Assembly: GCF_016786355.1 (NCBI RefSeq)
Contig: NZ_JADWYX010000054.1
Coordinates: 2,294-59,477, forward strand
Length of the DNA: 57,184 bases
Direction of reading: 5' to 3'
From: Frankia sp. AgB1.9
GTDB taxonomy: Bacteria; Actinomycetota; Actinomycetes; Frankiales; Frankiaceae
Shown here: piece after piece, positions 8,667-17,282 of the stretch
How the letters are laid out: every line of letters begins with the position of its first letter
Position numbering within the stretch: position 1 is the stretch's first letter
Made by a program: the position numbers and the translations under genes
The notes under the pieces: generated by a model
Told to the model about the DNA's origin: nothing
Databases searched by the model: none
What the model saw: the letters and a program-made list of their open reading frames with translations, nothing else

Positions 8667-8692
8667 CGGGCTCGTCGTCCGCCGACGAACGA

Positions 8693-8737
8693 CGTGCCGG
8701 GCCTGGGCCAGCGCCCGACGGGCCCGGGCCCGGCACG
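8693..8737. terminator. bidirectional hairpin terminator
   Basis: A 17-18 bp stem (CGTGCCGGGCCTGGGCC pairing with the arm ending CGGCACG, one wobble) and a ~10-nt loop lie in the 86-bp gap between convergent lipase and TetR genes. It would serve both strands. Confidence 0.7.
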
Positions 8738-8752
8738 CGTCAGCAAGAGCCG

Positions 8753-9472
8753 TCAGGGCCGGACAATGACTTGCTCGTGACCGATTCTGTCGCCCGGCTC
8801 CACCGAGCAGGCAATCTGGAGAGCGTTCAGACAAAGGCGGGCCAGCTGTTCGACTCCGTCGTCGAAGTCGATCTCCAGAAGCTTCTGCACGAACCACATC
8901 TCGGCGAAGCGGTTCATCATCGCGCTCATCGCCAGGAGCGCGACCTCGGTATCGACGTCGGCGGCCGTGCAGCGGTGGGTCTGGGTCCGGCGAACCGCCC
9001 GGGCGATCCGGGCCCGGTCGGCCTCAAGATATTCGAACGTGATAGCGGCCAGCTCCGGCTCGTATCGAGAGATCACCTCGATGGCGGCGATGACGCGCGC
9101 CTCGTCCCGGTAGACCGTCAGGTACCGCCGGGTCAGCTGCCTGACCAGCTCGGCCGGCGAGGCGAGGCCGGTCGGCTCGGACGTAGCGGCGCAGGTCGGC
9201 TCCTGGAGCAGACCGCCTACCGCCCGCGCGACCTCGCAGAGGATCTGCGTCTTCGAGTCGAAGTAGTGGTAGAAGGATCCGTACGAGACTCCGGCCCGGT
9301 CCGCGATGTCGGCGATCTTAGCATCGAGGAAGCCGCACTCCTCGAACACGGTTTTCGCGGCCTGTATCAGTCGGGCCTTGGTCGCCTTGCCCCGGAGATT
9401 TCGCGGCGCGCTCGTCTTCTCCCGGCCCGCCCATTCGGTTGTCGACACCGCTGCGCGCGTGGACAGGGTCAA
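8753..9472 (-). CDS. TetR family transcriptional regulator
   Basis: 239 aa. The TTG at 9472 follows GGAGGAGG very closely, so translation could instead begin at the GTG at 9448. The HTH is typical: A-K-T-V-F-E-E-C-G-F-L-D-A-K-I-A-D-I, then RAGVSYGSFYHYFDSK near residues 61-76. A long helical C-terminal domain with YRDEARVIAAIEVISRYEPELAAITFEY resembles regulators of fatty-acid or acyl-CoA genes. It lies downstream of the binding-protein gene at 9625 on the same strand. Its target is not evident from the sequence. Confidence 0.88.
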   Translation of the reverse strand: MTLSTRAAVSTTEWAGREKTSAPRNLRGKATKARLIQAAKTVFEECGFLDAKIADIADRAGVSYGSFYHYFDSKTQILCEVARAVGGLLQEPTCAATSEPTGLASPAELVRQLTRRYLTVYRDEARVIAAIEVISRYEPELAAITFEYLEADRARIARAVRRTQTHRCTAADVDTEVALLAMSAMMNRFAEMWFVQKLLEIDFDDGVEQLARLCLNALQIACSVEPGDRIGHEQVIVRP

Positions 9473-9624
9473 CCTCCTCCTGCGTGGTTTCGAGATCTAC
9501 CCGACAAAGGTGAGATCACCAGCAGGCAGCAGGCACCGCCGAGATGGCAACCGGTACGTACGGCGCCAGGCTGGGGCGCGGTGGTGGCCGTGCCCCAGGC
9601 CTGGCGCCAGTGAACCGGGATAGG

Positions 9625-10932
9625 TCAGCTGGTGGACAACGCCCACTTCTGCAGTGTCGGGTCGTACTTGAACAGGTGCAGCGGCACAGCCCCGCCCGGG
9701 TTGCCAGGCGTGTAGTTCGCCTTTTCGAGACCACCGGGGACCACGAAGGAACCGAGCGAGAAGGCGGCCTGCTGGAAACTCGCGTAGGTCAGGTTCTTGC
9801 CGGCCTTCTGGGCGATGGCCGTGAACAGGTCCAGATAGCGGCAGGACACGTTCTCGGACGTTCCGAAGGTGGGCTTCCCCGTGGGGATGGTGGTCGGGTC
9901 GAGCAGCGTGCCCTTCAGCGACGGGATGGCCGCCTCGGCGGTGGCGATGCAGGCCTGGTTAGGCGCGTTGTTCCAGTCGGAGGCGATTCCGAGGGCCTGC
10001 GCGTTGTTCAGCGTGCTGAAGTCGTGCTTGCCCGACGAGAGCGAGTAGGCGCTGGCCTGCCCCTGGTCGGTGAACAGCAGCTGGGGCCGGTAGGAGGTGG
10101 CCTTCTCCAACTGAGCGGGGAACGAGCCCGAGGCCCCACCGACGACAATGACCGCGTCTGCGCCGACGGACTGGAACTTCTGGACGAACACACCGGTCTG
10201 CTGGGCGACGGCGGCGGGGTCCGTGATCGGAGCGTCCATCACCGCGGTCGCGACCGGCGTCACGCCGAGCTTCTTCAGCGCCGGCGCCACGACGCTGTTC
10301 ATCGTGTACTGGTCGGCCTTGTAGCCGATGACGGCGACCTTCTTGCTCTTCAGGCCACCGTTGTCGAACAGCTTCAGGCCGTCCCCGGCCGCGTCACCGC
10401 CGCGCAGGTCGGAGAACCACGGAGCCTGCGCCTTGAGGTAGCGGGAGGCGTTGAGGTCGCCGCCGACGGTCAGGGTCTTGTGGATCTGGACGTAGCAGAG
10501 CGCGTCGTCCGCGTTGAGGCTGCCGATGACGGCGAAGACCTTCTCGTCCTGGGTCAGATGAACGCAGGTGTCCTGCGCGCCGGCCGGCGAGATGACGTTG
10601 ACCGCGCCGAACACCGGCACGATCTTCCGGCCGTTGATACCGCCCGCGGCGTTGACCTTGTCGACCAGCGCCGTGAACACGGCCTGGTAGTCACCGTGGT
10701 CGACGTTCACGTACTGCTTGACGACGGACAGGTCGGGATAGACAAACCCGATCTTGATGCTGTCCGCGGTCACGCCCGGCGAGATCGCCGGCGCCGGTGC
10801 CGCCTTCAGGGTCGCGGTCGGGGCCGGGACGGGGGCGTCCTTCTTCGAGGTGGTGCTACAGCCCGCCACGGCCAGCGCGGTCGCGGCGGCGACGGCTAAT
10901 ATCGCCAGCCGTCCAGTACGGCGTAAGTCCAT
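9625..10932 (-). CDS. HAAT-type ABC transporter substrate-binding lipoprotein (copy 1)
   Basis: About 435 aa. The ATG at 10932 was chosen because GGAG lies 6 nt upstream. The signal peptide ends in the lipobox VAGC, so the protein is lipid-anchored. ADSIKIGFVYPD marks the start of a Peripla_BP_6 (Leu/Ile/Val-binding-like) fold, with the FAVIGSLNADDALC strand and later VAVIGYKADQYTMNS following the family pattern. It is nearly identical along its whole length to the protein encoded at 26252-27556. No permease is adjacent, so it probably feeds the fused Liv transporter at 27617-32758. A LacI-type operator module lies about 170 bp upstream (11101-11157). HAAT binding proteins can bind aromatic acids as well as amino acids; the ligand here is unknown. 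Confidence 0.88.
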   Translation of the reverse strand: MDLRRTGRLAILAVAAATALAVAGCSTTSKKDAPVPAPTATLKAAPAPAISPGVTADSIKIGFVYPDLSVVKQYVNVDHGDYQAVFTALVDKVNAAGGINGRKIVPVFGAVNVISPAGAQDTCVHLTQDEKVFAVIGSLNADDALCYVQIHKTLTVGGDLNASRYLKAQAPWFSDLRGGDAAGDGLKLFDNGGLKSKKVAVIGYKADQYTMNSVVAPALKKLGVTPVATAVMDAPITDPAAVAQQTGVFVQKFQSVGADAVIVVGGASGSFPAQLEKATSYRPQLLFTDQGQASAYSLSSGKHDFSTLNNAQALGIASDWNNAPNQACIATAEAAIPSLKGTLLDPTTIPTGKPTFGTSENVSCRYLDLFTAIAQKAGKNLTYASFQQAAFSLGSFVVPGGLEKANYTPGNPGGAVPLHLFKYDPTLQKWALSTS

Positions 10933-11100
10933 GTCCAGCTCCATTGTCGGGTTCGTCGGACCGGGTCGTGGGAAGCCGCGATGCGAAGAGCGGCCGCATT
11001 GACGCGGGGCAGGCCGTGGGCAGCGACGGCCGTCCGGCGGCCCGAGGGTGTTGCGCAGGGAGTGACGCGCCACAGGCGCAGCGTGCCGTGCTCCAGGCCA

Positions 11101-11157
11101 CTAGCGTGCGCTAGCTGTCGGGGCGTAGGCTAGCACCGCGTCGCTAGCGCGCACAAG
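11101..11157 (-). promoter_or_regulatory. LacI operator module driving binding-protein copy 1
   Basis: Two 14-bp near-palindromes: CTAGCGTGCGCTAG (11101-11114) and CTAGCGCGCACAAG (11144-11157), centres 43 bp apart. Read on the minus strand, the second begins CTTGTGC, giving a -35-like TTGTGC that is 18 bp from a -10-like TAGCCT (11132-11127), facing the gene at 10932. The same arrangement recurs five more times in this window. The 5' leader would be about 190 nt. Confidence 0.7.
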
Positions 11158-11288
11158 CCCGCTTCGGGTCGCCGGCGCGCGGCCGACACCGGCCTCCCGC
11201 CATGGCCAGCGCATACCGCGGCGCGCGGGGCTCCGCGACGCCCGGGTCAGCCCGCTCGTGCCCTTCCCGCCAAGGTCAGCCCGCCACC

Positions 11289-11364
11289 TTGATCGCCGTT
11301 TTCGCCCTCTGGTGGCTACGAAACAGACCCGGTAACGACCACCAGAGGGCCGAAACAGCGATCA
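11289..11364. repeat. ~76-bp palindromic element, copy 1
   Basis: The left arm begins TTGATCGCCGTTTTCGCCCT and the right arm ends GAGGGCCGAAACAGCGATCA. The arms pair over about 26 bp with few mismatches around a ~24-nt loop. Three relatives lie at 21127-21205, 22587-22665 and 42890-42964. It sits between the binding-protein promoter and the MarR gene. It has no coding capacity. Confidence 0.75.
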
Positions 11365-11469
11365 TGGAACGCCAAACGGGCGAACGTTGCCGGAGGCGGC
11401 ACTAGACGGCTCTTTGACAGACGCGGACGCCCGTCAGCAGGCCCGCCGTCCAGCCGAGGCGGACGCGCG

Positions 11470-11937
11470 TCAGCAGCCGTTCCGCCCGCTCGAGGCGGCC
11501 TCGTCCGCGTCGCTCCGGTCCGTTCGCAGCAGCGTCGCCAGAGCGTCGAGCGCGTCCTTGACGCGCTGGACCTCGGCCGGGTCGCTGGTGCCGATCCGCT
11601 CGGCGATGGCCTGGTCGATCACCGCGGTGGGGCGGTCCCGCGACCGGTTCAGCGCGCTGGCCGTGGGACGTACGAGGGTCCTGCGCCGGTCCGCGGGGTC
11701 GCTCACGGTCTCGAACACCTCGGCCTCGCGCAGGCGGGCCACGCACGCCGAGACCTGGCTCTGCGGGAACTCGACGCGGGCGGTGATCTCGGAGATCGAG
11801 CTGCCGGGGTTCTCGAAGACGTCGAACACGATCGCCCGGGTCGGGCCGGACAGGCGCAGGATGCCGACCTCGGGGATCGACTGCTCGCCAAGCTTCATCA
11901 GCCGGCGACCCAACTGGAACAGCTCGAACCCATCCAT
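11470..11937 (-). CDS. MarR family transcriptional regulator
   Basis: 155 aa; ATG preceded by AAGGAT. A winged helix is visible: SISEITARVEFPQSQVSACVARL (residues 47-69), then a wing containing D-P-A-D-R-R-R-T-L-V. DPADRR is the hallmark of MarR wing loops. N- and C-terminal helices would form the dimer interface. It is divergent from the ABC exporter pair at 12128-15804 with 190 bp between, including a CATCAAG...CTTGATG palindrome. It is most likely the repressor of the exporter, released by the exported drug or aromatic compound. Confidence 0.88.
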   Translation of the reverse strand: MDGFELFQLGRRLMKLGEQSIPEVGILRLSGPTRAIVFDVFENPGSSISEITARVEFPQSQVSACVARLREAEVFETVSDPADRRRTLVRPTASALNRSRDRPTAVIDQAIAERIGTSDPAEVQRVKDALDALATLLRTDRSDADEAASSGRNGC

Positions 11938-11947
11938 GGCATCCTTA

Positions 11948-11975
11948 CATCAAGCGCGATACATCTATCTTGATG
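11948..11975. promoter_or_regulatory. candidate MarR operator
   Basis: CATCAAG (11948-11954) and CTTGATG (11969-11975) are perfect 7-bp inverted repeats with a 14-bp spacer holding GATacATC. They begin 11 bp upstream of the MarR ATG. TATCTTGATG-type half-sites are common in MarR-family operators. Confidence 0.6.
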
Positions 11976-12012
11976 GAGCTGTGGCCCTGAGCCAGTGTGC
12001 CAGGCCGCCCCG

Positions 12013-12084
12013 CCGAACCTCGCTGTGCAGCCGAACCTCGCCGTGCAGCCGAACCTCGCCGTGCAGCCGAACCTCGCCGTGCGC
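12013..12084 (+). repeat. four tandem 18-bp repeats before exporter gene
   Basis: Four consecutive copies of CCGAACCTCGCCGTGCAG occur at 12013, 12031, 12049 and 12067. Copy 1 has one substitution and copy 4 diverges at its end. They lie in the leader between the MarR operator and the exporter start at 12128. The 18-bp period keeps a reading frame, but no start codon or ribosome binding site precedes them. Confidence 0.85.
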
Positions 12085-12127
12085 CAGACCCGCGCGCCGC
12101 GCGCCAGACCCGAACGTGGAGGGCCGT

Positions 12128-13861
12128 GTGCTGATCCGCCTGCTCGTTCCCTACGCGCGCTCCTATCGCCGTGACGTCGCCCTCGTGACCGTCCTCCAGA
12201 CCGTGCAGTGTGCCGGCGCCCTCTATCTTCCCGACCTGAGCGCCGACGTGATCGACAGGGGCGTCCTGCCCGGCGACACCGGCTACATCTGGCGGGTCGG
12301 CGCTGTCATGATCGGCGTCTCGCTCGCCCAGCTGGCCTGCGCCATCGGCGCCGCCCGGGTCGCGTCCCGGATCTCCGCCTTCCTGGCCCGCGACCTGCGA
12401 GCGGCGCTGTTCCGCCGGGTACAGGCGTTCTCCGCCCGCGAGCTGAACCAGTTCACGCCGGCGTCACTGGTCGTGCGGACCACCAACGACGTCCAGCAGA
12501 TCCAGATGCTCGCCCAGATCACGCTCATGTTCATGGTGACCGCGCCGCTGATGTGCGTCGGCGGGGTCGTGTTCGCGCTCGGCCAGGACGCGCCGCTGTC
12601 GCTGCTTCTCGTCGTGGTCGCGCCCCTGCTGGGCGGTCTCGCCTGGGCGGTCCTGCGCCGGATGACACCGCTGTCGGTGACCCTGCAGAACACGACGGAC
12701 TCGGTGAACCGAATCCTGCGCGAGCAGATCATCGGGCTGCGGGTGATCCGGGCCTTCGTCCAGGAGGATCGCGAACAGGAGCGGTTCGCGGCGTCGAACA
12801 CCCTGCTGACCGACGTGTCGGTGGGCGTCGGCCGGCTGATGGCGCTGCTGTTCCCGCTCGTCACCGCCGTCGCCAGCGTCGCCGGGGTCGCCGTCGTCTG
12901 GTTCGGCGCGCACCGCGTCGAGTCCTCCGCCATCGGGGTCGGCGCCCTGTCCGCGTTCCTCGGCTACGTGCTGCAGATCCTCGGCGCGGCGACGATGGTG
13001 ACCTACCTGCTGCGGATGCTCCCCCGCGCACAGGTCTGCGCCGGACGCATCAGCGAGGTCCTCGACACCGAGAGCAGCGTGCTCCCGCCGAAGACGGCCG
13101 CGCCGAAGCTCATCGCGCCCGCGCGAGTGGAGCTGCGCGACGTGGGATTCCGCTACCCGGGCGCCGAGGCTCCCGTCCTGCGAGGCGTCAGCCTGGTCGC
13201 GGACCGCGGCGAGACCGTCGCGATCATCGGCAGCACCGGCAGCGGCAAGAGCACCCTTCTCAGCCTCGTGCCCCGGCTTGTCGATCCCTCCGAGGGTGTC
13301 GTGCTGGTCGGCGGCGTCGACGTGCGGTCGCTCGACCGGGCACTGCTGAGCAGGACCATCGGCTACGTCCCCCAGCGGCCCTACCTGTTCTCCGGGACCA
13401 TCGCCTCGAACCTTCGCTACGGCGATCCCGACGCCACCGACGACGAGCTGTGGCACGCCCTCGACATCGCCCAGGCCCGCGCGTTCGTCGAGGCCCTCCC
13501 CGAGGGCCTCGACGCCCCGGTGGCCCAGGGAGGCGCCAGCTTCTCCGGCGGCCAGCGCCAGCGGCTCGCGATCGCGCGCGCCCTGGTCGTCCGGCCCGAC
13601 GTGTACCTGTTCGACGACTCCTTCTCGGCCCTGGACTACGCGACCGACGCCCGGCTGCGGGCCGCGCTCGCCACCCAGACCGCGGCCGCGGCGGTCATCG
13701 TCGTGGCCCAGCGCGTCAGCACGATCCGCGACGCCGATTGGATCGTCGTGCTCGACGAGGGACGGGTGGTCGGCACCGGCGGACACGACGAGCTGTTCGC
13801 CGGCAACGGCACCTACCGCGAGATCGTGCTCTCCCAGCTCACCGAGGCGGAAGCCGCATGA
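12128..13861 (+). CDS. heterodimeric ABC multidrug exporter, subunit with degenerate site
   Basis: About 577 aa. The GTG at 12128 follows GGAGGG by 4-5 nt and yields VLIRLLVPYARSYRRD, a typical exporter N-terminus. Six membrane helices occupy about residues 15-300. The nucleotide-binding domain has Walker A GSTGSGKST, Q-loop VPQRPYLF, signature FSGGQRQR and Walker B LFDDSFSALD. The catalytic Glu after Walker B is Asp, as in the non-hydrolysing site of heterodimeric exporters such as TM287/288 or TmrAB. The last base pair group overlaps the next gene (ATGA). With its partner it should expel hydrophobic compounds under MarR control. Confidence 0.9.
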   Translation: MLIRLLVPYARSYRRDVALVTVLQTVQCAGALYLPDLSADVIDRGVLPGDTGYIWRVGAVMIGVSLAQLACAIGAARVASRISAFLARDLRAALFRRVQAFSARELNQFTPASLVVRTTNDVQQIQMLAQITLMFMVTAPLMCVGGVVFALGQDAPLSLLLVVVAPLLGGLAWAVLRRMTPLSVTLQNTTDSVNRILREQIIGLRVIRAFVQEDREQERFAASNTLLTDVSVGVGRLMALLFPLVTAVASVAGVAVVWFGAHRVESSAIGVGALSAFLGYVLQILGAATMVTYLLRMLPRAQVCAGRISEVLDTESSVLPPKTAAPKLIAPARVELRDVGFRYPGAEAPVLRGVSLVADRGETVAIIGSTGSGKSTLLSLVPRLVDPSEGVVLVGGVDVRSLDRALLSRTIGYVPQRPYLFSGTIASNLRYGDPDATDDELWHALDIAQARAFVEALPEGLDAPVAQGGASFSGGQRQRLAIARALVVRPDVYLFDDSFSALDYATDARLRAALATQTAAAAVIVVAQRVSTIRDADWIVVLDEGRVVGTGGHDELFAGNGTYREIVLSQLTEAEAA

Positions 13862-15804
13862 GCAGGCTCCGCCGCACCCGCCGCTCCCCCGGCGCCGCCG
13901 TCGACGCCGCGGGCCGGCCCGACCGCTCCTCGAACACCCGCGCCACGGTCGGCCGGCTCTGGCGGATGAGCCGGCACCAGTGGGCGCCGCTGACGGGAAC
14001 GGTCGTCTTCGGTCTCGCGAGCGTCATCCTCACCACGATCGGGCCGTGGCTGCTGGGCCGCGCGACCAACCTCGTCCTGGCCGGCGCCTTCGGGCACGCC
14101 CTCGACGCCCACACCACCCGCGCCGAGGTACTGCGCGACCTGCGCGCGCACGGGCACGGAACCGAGGCCCAGACGCTGAGCACCGTGGACTTCGTCCCGG
14201 GCCGGGGCATCGACTTCGACGCCGTCGGCAGGGTTCTGCTGGTCGCGACGCTGCTGTACCTGGCGGCCGGCCTGTGCGCGTTCGTCCAGGGGTGGCTGGC
14301 GAACCTCGCCGTGCAGCGCGCCATCCAACGGCTGCGCCAGGACGTCGAGGCGAAGATCTTCCGCCTGCCGGTGGCGTACTTCGACCGGCACCGGCGCGGC
14401 GACATCCTCAGCCGCGTCACGAACGACATCGACAACCTCAGCCAGAGCCTCCAGCAGACCCTCAGCCAGCTCGTCATCCCGCTGTTCAGCATCGCCGGAA
14501 TGCTGGCCGCCATGTTCTGGGTCTCCCCGCTGCTCGCGGTGATCTCCCTGGTCACCGTCCCGCTGTCGCTCGTCGTCGTGGCGCGGGTCGGCCGGCGTTC
14601 GCAGCCGCTCTACCTGGAGCAGTGGAAGCAGACCGGCCGGCTCAACGGGCAGATCGAGGAGATGTACAGCGGCCACGGGGTCGTCAAGGCCTTCGGGCGC
14701 GAGCAGGAGGCCGCCGACCGTTTCGCGGCGGACAACGAGCTGCTCGCCCAGACGACCCTGCGGTCACAGGCGATGTCGAGCACGCTCCAGCCGGCGATGA
14801 CGTTCCTCAGCAACCTCAACTACGTCCTCGTCGCGGTCGTCGGCGGTGTACGGATAGCCGCCGGCGCGCTGAGCGTCGGCGACGTCCAGGCGTTCATCCA
14901 GTACTCCCGGCAGTACAGCCAGCCATTGGTCTACCTGGCGAGCATGGCCGGCATGGTCCAGTCCGGCGTCGCCTCCGCCGAGCGCGTCTACGAGTTCCTC
15001 GACGCCCCCGAGCAGGTCCCGGACCCGGTGACGCCCGGATTTCTGCCGGTCCCGGCCACCGGCCGGGTGGCCTTCGAGGGCGTCACCTTCCGCTACCACC
15101 CTGACCGGCCGCTCATCGAGGAGCTCTCACTGGTCGCCGAGCCGGGCCACACGGTCGCCATCGTCGGACCGACCGGCGCCGGCAAGACCACCCTGGTCAA
15201 CCTGCTTCTGCGCTTCTACGAGCTCGCGGCGGGGCGCATCACGCTTGACGGGGTCGACATCGCCACGCTCACCCGCGCGCAGGCGCGGTCCCGCGTCGGC
15301 ATGGTCCTGCAGGACACCTGGCTGTTCGGCGGCACCATCGCCGACAACATCGCCTACGGAGTGCCGGGCGCCACCCGCGAGCAGGTCGTCGCCGCGGCGA
15401 CGTCCGCCCTCGCCGACCGGTTCATCCGCACCCTGCCGGACGGCTACGACGCGGTCCTCGACGACGACGGCACCAGCCTGAGCGCGGGCGAGAAGCAGCT
15501 GCTCACGATCGCGCGCGCCTTTCTGACCGAACCGCCGATCCTGGTCCTCGACGAGGCGACCAGCTCGGTCGACACGCGTACCGAGGTCCTCATCCAGCAC
15601 GCGACCGCCTCGCTGCGCGCGGGGCGCACCGCCTTCGTCATCGCGCACCGGCTGTCCACGATCCGGGACGCCGACACGATCATCGTCATGGAGAACGGCG
15701 CCATCGTCGAACAGGGATCGCACGAACGACTCGTCCACGCGGGCGGCGCCTACGCCCGGCTGTACGCGGCCCAGTTCGCGGACGCCACGACGGCGACGTC
15801 CTGA
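13858..15804 (+). CDS. heterodimeric ABC multidrug exporter, catalytic subunit
   Basis: 648 aa; the start overlaps the stop of the partner by four bases. An ~45-residue Arg-rich N-terminal tail precedes six membrane helices, with a long hydrophilic insert after the first helix (about residues 75-120) that is usual in this subunit. The nucleotide-binding domain has Walker A GPTGAGKTT, Q-loop VLQDTWLF, signature LSAGEKQLL and Walker B LVLDEATSSVD with the catalytic Glu intact. It is the hydrolysing partner of the subunit at 12128. This organisation resembles the mycobacterial Rv1273c/Rv1272c pair. The substrate is unknown; location inside the glycoside region suggests aglycone export, which is an inference. 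Confidence 0.92.
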   Translation: MSRLRRTRRSPGAAVDAAGRPDRSSNTRATVGRLWRMSRHQWAPLTGTVVFGLASVILTTIGPWLLGRATNLVLAGAFGHALDAHTTRAEVLRDLRAHGHGTEAQTLSTVDFVPGRGIDFDAVGRVLLVATLLYLAAGLCAFVQGWLANLAVQRAIQRLRQDVEAKIFRLPVAYFDRHRRGDILSRVTNDIDNLSQSLQQTLSQLVIPLFSIAGMLAAMFWVSPLLAVISLVTVPLSLVVVARVGRRSQPLYLEQWKQTGRLNGQIEEMYSGHGVVKAFGREQEAADRFAADNELLAQTTLRSQAMSSTLQPAMTFLSNLNYVLVAVVGGVRIAAGALSVGDVQAFIQYSRQYSQPLVYLASMAGMVQSGVASAERVYEFLDAPEQVPDPVTPGFLPVPATGRVAFEGVTFRYHPDRPLIEELSLVAEPGHTVAIVGPTGAGKTTLVNLLLRFYELAAGRITLDGVDIATLTRAQARSRVGMVLQDTWLFGGTIADNIAYGVPGATREQVVAAATSALADRFIRTLPDGYDAVLDDDGTSLSAGEKQLLTIARAFLTEPPILVLDEATSSVDTRTEVLIQHATASLRAGRTAFVIAHRLSTIRDADTIIVMENGAIVEQGSHERLVHAGGAYARLYAAQFADATTATS

Positions 15805-15817
15805 GGCCGTTCACGGG

Positions 15818-15871
15818 CTTGTGCGCGCTAGCGGCGCGCTGATAGCGTCCGCCATCACTAGCATGCGCTAG
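15818..15871 (+). promoter_or_regulatory. LacI operator module driving binding protein at 15959
   Basis: CTTGTGCGCGCTAG (15818-15831) and CTAGCATGCGCTAG (15858-15871), centres 40 bp apart. TTGTGC (15819-15824), an 18-bp spacer and TAGCGT (15843-15848) form a promoter whose start would fall just before the second operator. The leader to the ATG is about 105 nt. Confidence 0.7.
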
Positions 15872-15958
15872 CTGCCTGCGACCAGCAAGTTCTTACTAGC
15901 GGGTAACGGTGGCGCCGGCACCGGCCCGCCACATCGCCAGACCTTTCAAGGGAAAGAT

Positions 15959-17185
15959 ATGGGCGCGCACAGACGAAGGTTATCTGGCGGGATCGCGGCC
16001 GCCGTCACGCTCGCGCTGGCGACCAGCTGCTCGTCGGCACCCGGCGGGAGCAGCGGAAACAGCGGGAACACGGCCTGCGACTCGCCCGGGGTCACGTCGA
16101 ACCAGATCAAGCTCGGGTTCGTGTATCCCGCCACCGGACCGTCGAGCACGGCGCTCTCGGCGGCCCGTGCCGGACTCGACGCCAGAATCGGCCTCGCGAA
16201 CGAGCAGGGCGGTGTGCACGGGCGGCGGATCACCTACGAATGGGGCGACGACCAGGGCACCGCGTCCGGCGCCGCGGTCGCGATCGACAGTCTGGTCCAG
16301 CAGCGGAACGTCTTCGGCCTGGTGTCGGCGAGCGCCTCGCTGGGCGACTCGATGACCGCCCTGACCAAACAGGAGGTGCCGGTCACCGGAACCGCCATCG
16401 AGCCGACCTGGGCCGGCCACGACAACATGTTCTCCTTCATCTACTCGGCGTCCCCGGCGGTGGTCGGCAGGTATGTCCGGGCCGCCCACGGCACCAGGGT
16501 CGCCATCATCATCGGCGACCCGTCGGCCCTGACCTCCGAGAACACCGTGATGTACGAGCAGAGCCTGCGCGCGGCCGGGGCGAGCGCGGTCCAGACGTTC
16601 TCCTACGTGGCCACCACCGGTAACCCGGCCCAGGTGGCCAACAAGATAAACAGTTTCGGCGCCGACGCGCTGCTGGGCATCACCGCGCCGGACGACTTCG
16701 CGCAGGTCGTCCAGGCGACCCGCGTCGCGGGCGCCCATCTCGCCGTAAGCGTGGTTCTCACCGGCTACGACCGAAGCGTGATCGCCAGTGCGCACGGCAA
16801 GGCGCTGGCTGGCGTGTCGATGCCGGTCTTCTTCCGCCCGTTCGAGGCGGGCGGACCGGCGATCCAGCAGTACCAGCACGCGATGGTGACCTACGCCCCG
16901 GAATCAGGTGACCCGGACCAGCAGTTCGCCGTGTTCACCTACATCAGCGCGGACATGTTCCTGCGCGGACTCGACCTCGCCGGGCCCTGCCCCACCCGAG
17001 CGGGCTTCATCAAGGCGCTGCGCGGCGTCTCCTCCTACGACGCCGGCGGCCTGATCGCGCCCATCGACCTGCGCGACGACTCGGGCAAGCCACTTTCCTG
17101 TTACGCGTTCGTCCAGGTGGCACCCGACGGCACGGCGTTCCAGGTCGTCCGCGACCGCGTCTGCGCCGACGGCAGCACCGGCTGA
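15959..17185 (+). CDS. HAAT-type ABC substrate-binding lipoprotein (copy 3)
   Basis: 408 aa; ATG after AAGGGAAAG. A short twin-Arg-like basic start (RRR) and a hydrophobic stretch end in LATSC, a lipobox variant, so the protein is probably lipid-anchored. NQIKLGFVYPATGPSS, a GLVSASASLGDS strand and the later FFRPFEAGGPAI give the Peripla_BP_6 fold. It is clearly a different subfamily from the near-identical pair at 9625 and 26252. It has no adjacent permease but carries the same operator module upstream, so it is probably an alternative receptor for the shared Liv-type transporter. Confidence 0.82.
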   Translation: MGAHRRRLSGGIAAAVTLALATSCSSAPGGSSGNSGNTACDSPGVTSNQIKLGFVYPATGPSSTALSAARAGLDARIGLANEQGGVHGRRITYEWGDDQGTASGAAVAIDSLVQQRNVFGLVSASASLGDSMTALTKQEVPVTGTAIEPTWAGHDNMFSFIYSASPAVVGRYVRAAHGTRVAIIIGDPSALTSENTVMYEQSLRAAGASAVQTFSYVATTGNPAQVANKINSFGADALLGITAPDDFAQVVQATRVAGAHLAVSVVLTGYDRSVIASAHGKALAGVSMPVFFRPFEAGGPAIQQYQHAMVTYAPESGDPDQQFAVFTYISADMFLRGLDLAGPCPTRAGFIKALRGVSSYDAGGLIAPIDLRDDSGKPLSCYAFVQVAPDGTAFQVVRDRVCADGSTG

Positions 17186-17194
17186 GCGCGTCGC

Positions 17195-17249
17195 GGCGCG
17201 CGCGGTGTGGGTGCGGAAGGGGCCTCAACCTTGCCCACACCGGCGCGCC
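17195..17249. terminator. bidirectional terminator hairpin
   Basis: Outer arm GGCGCG and inner arm CGGTGTGGG pair with CCCACACCG and CGCGCC, and a small AAGG/CCTT helix lies in the loop. It is centred in the 97-bp gap between convergent genes. Confidence 0.65.
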
Positions 17250-17282
17250 GCTGGCCTGGTTACCTCGGCGGTTCGCCCACGC

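Noticed and set aside
12013..12084. Tandem repeats considered as a CRISPR array
   Set aside because: The 18-bp units are directly adjacent with no unique spacers, and no cas genes are present.
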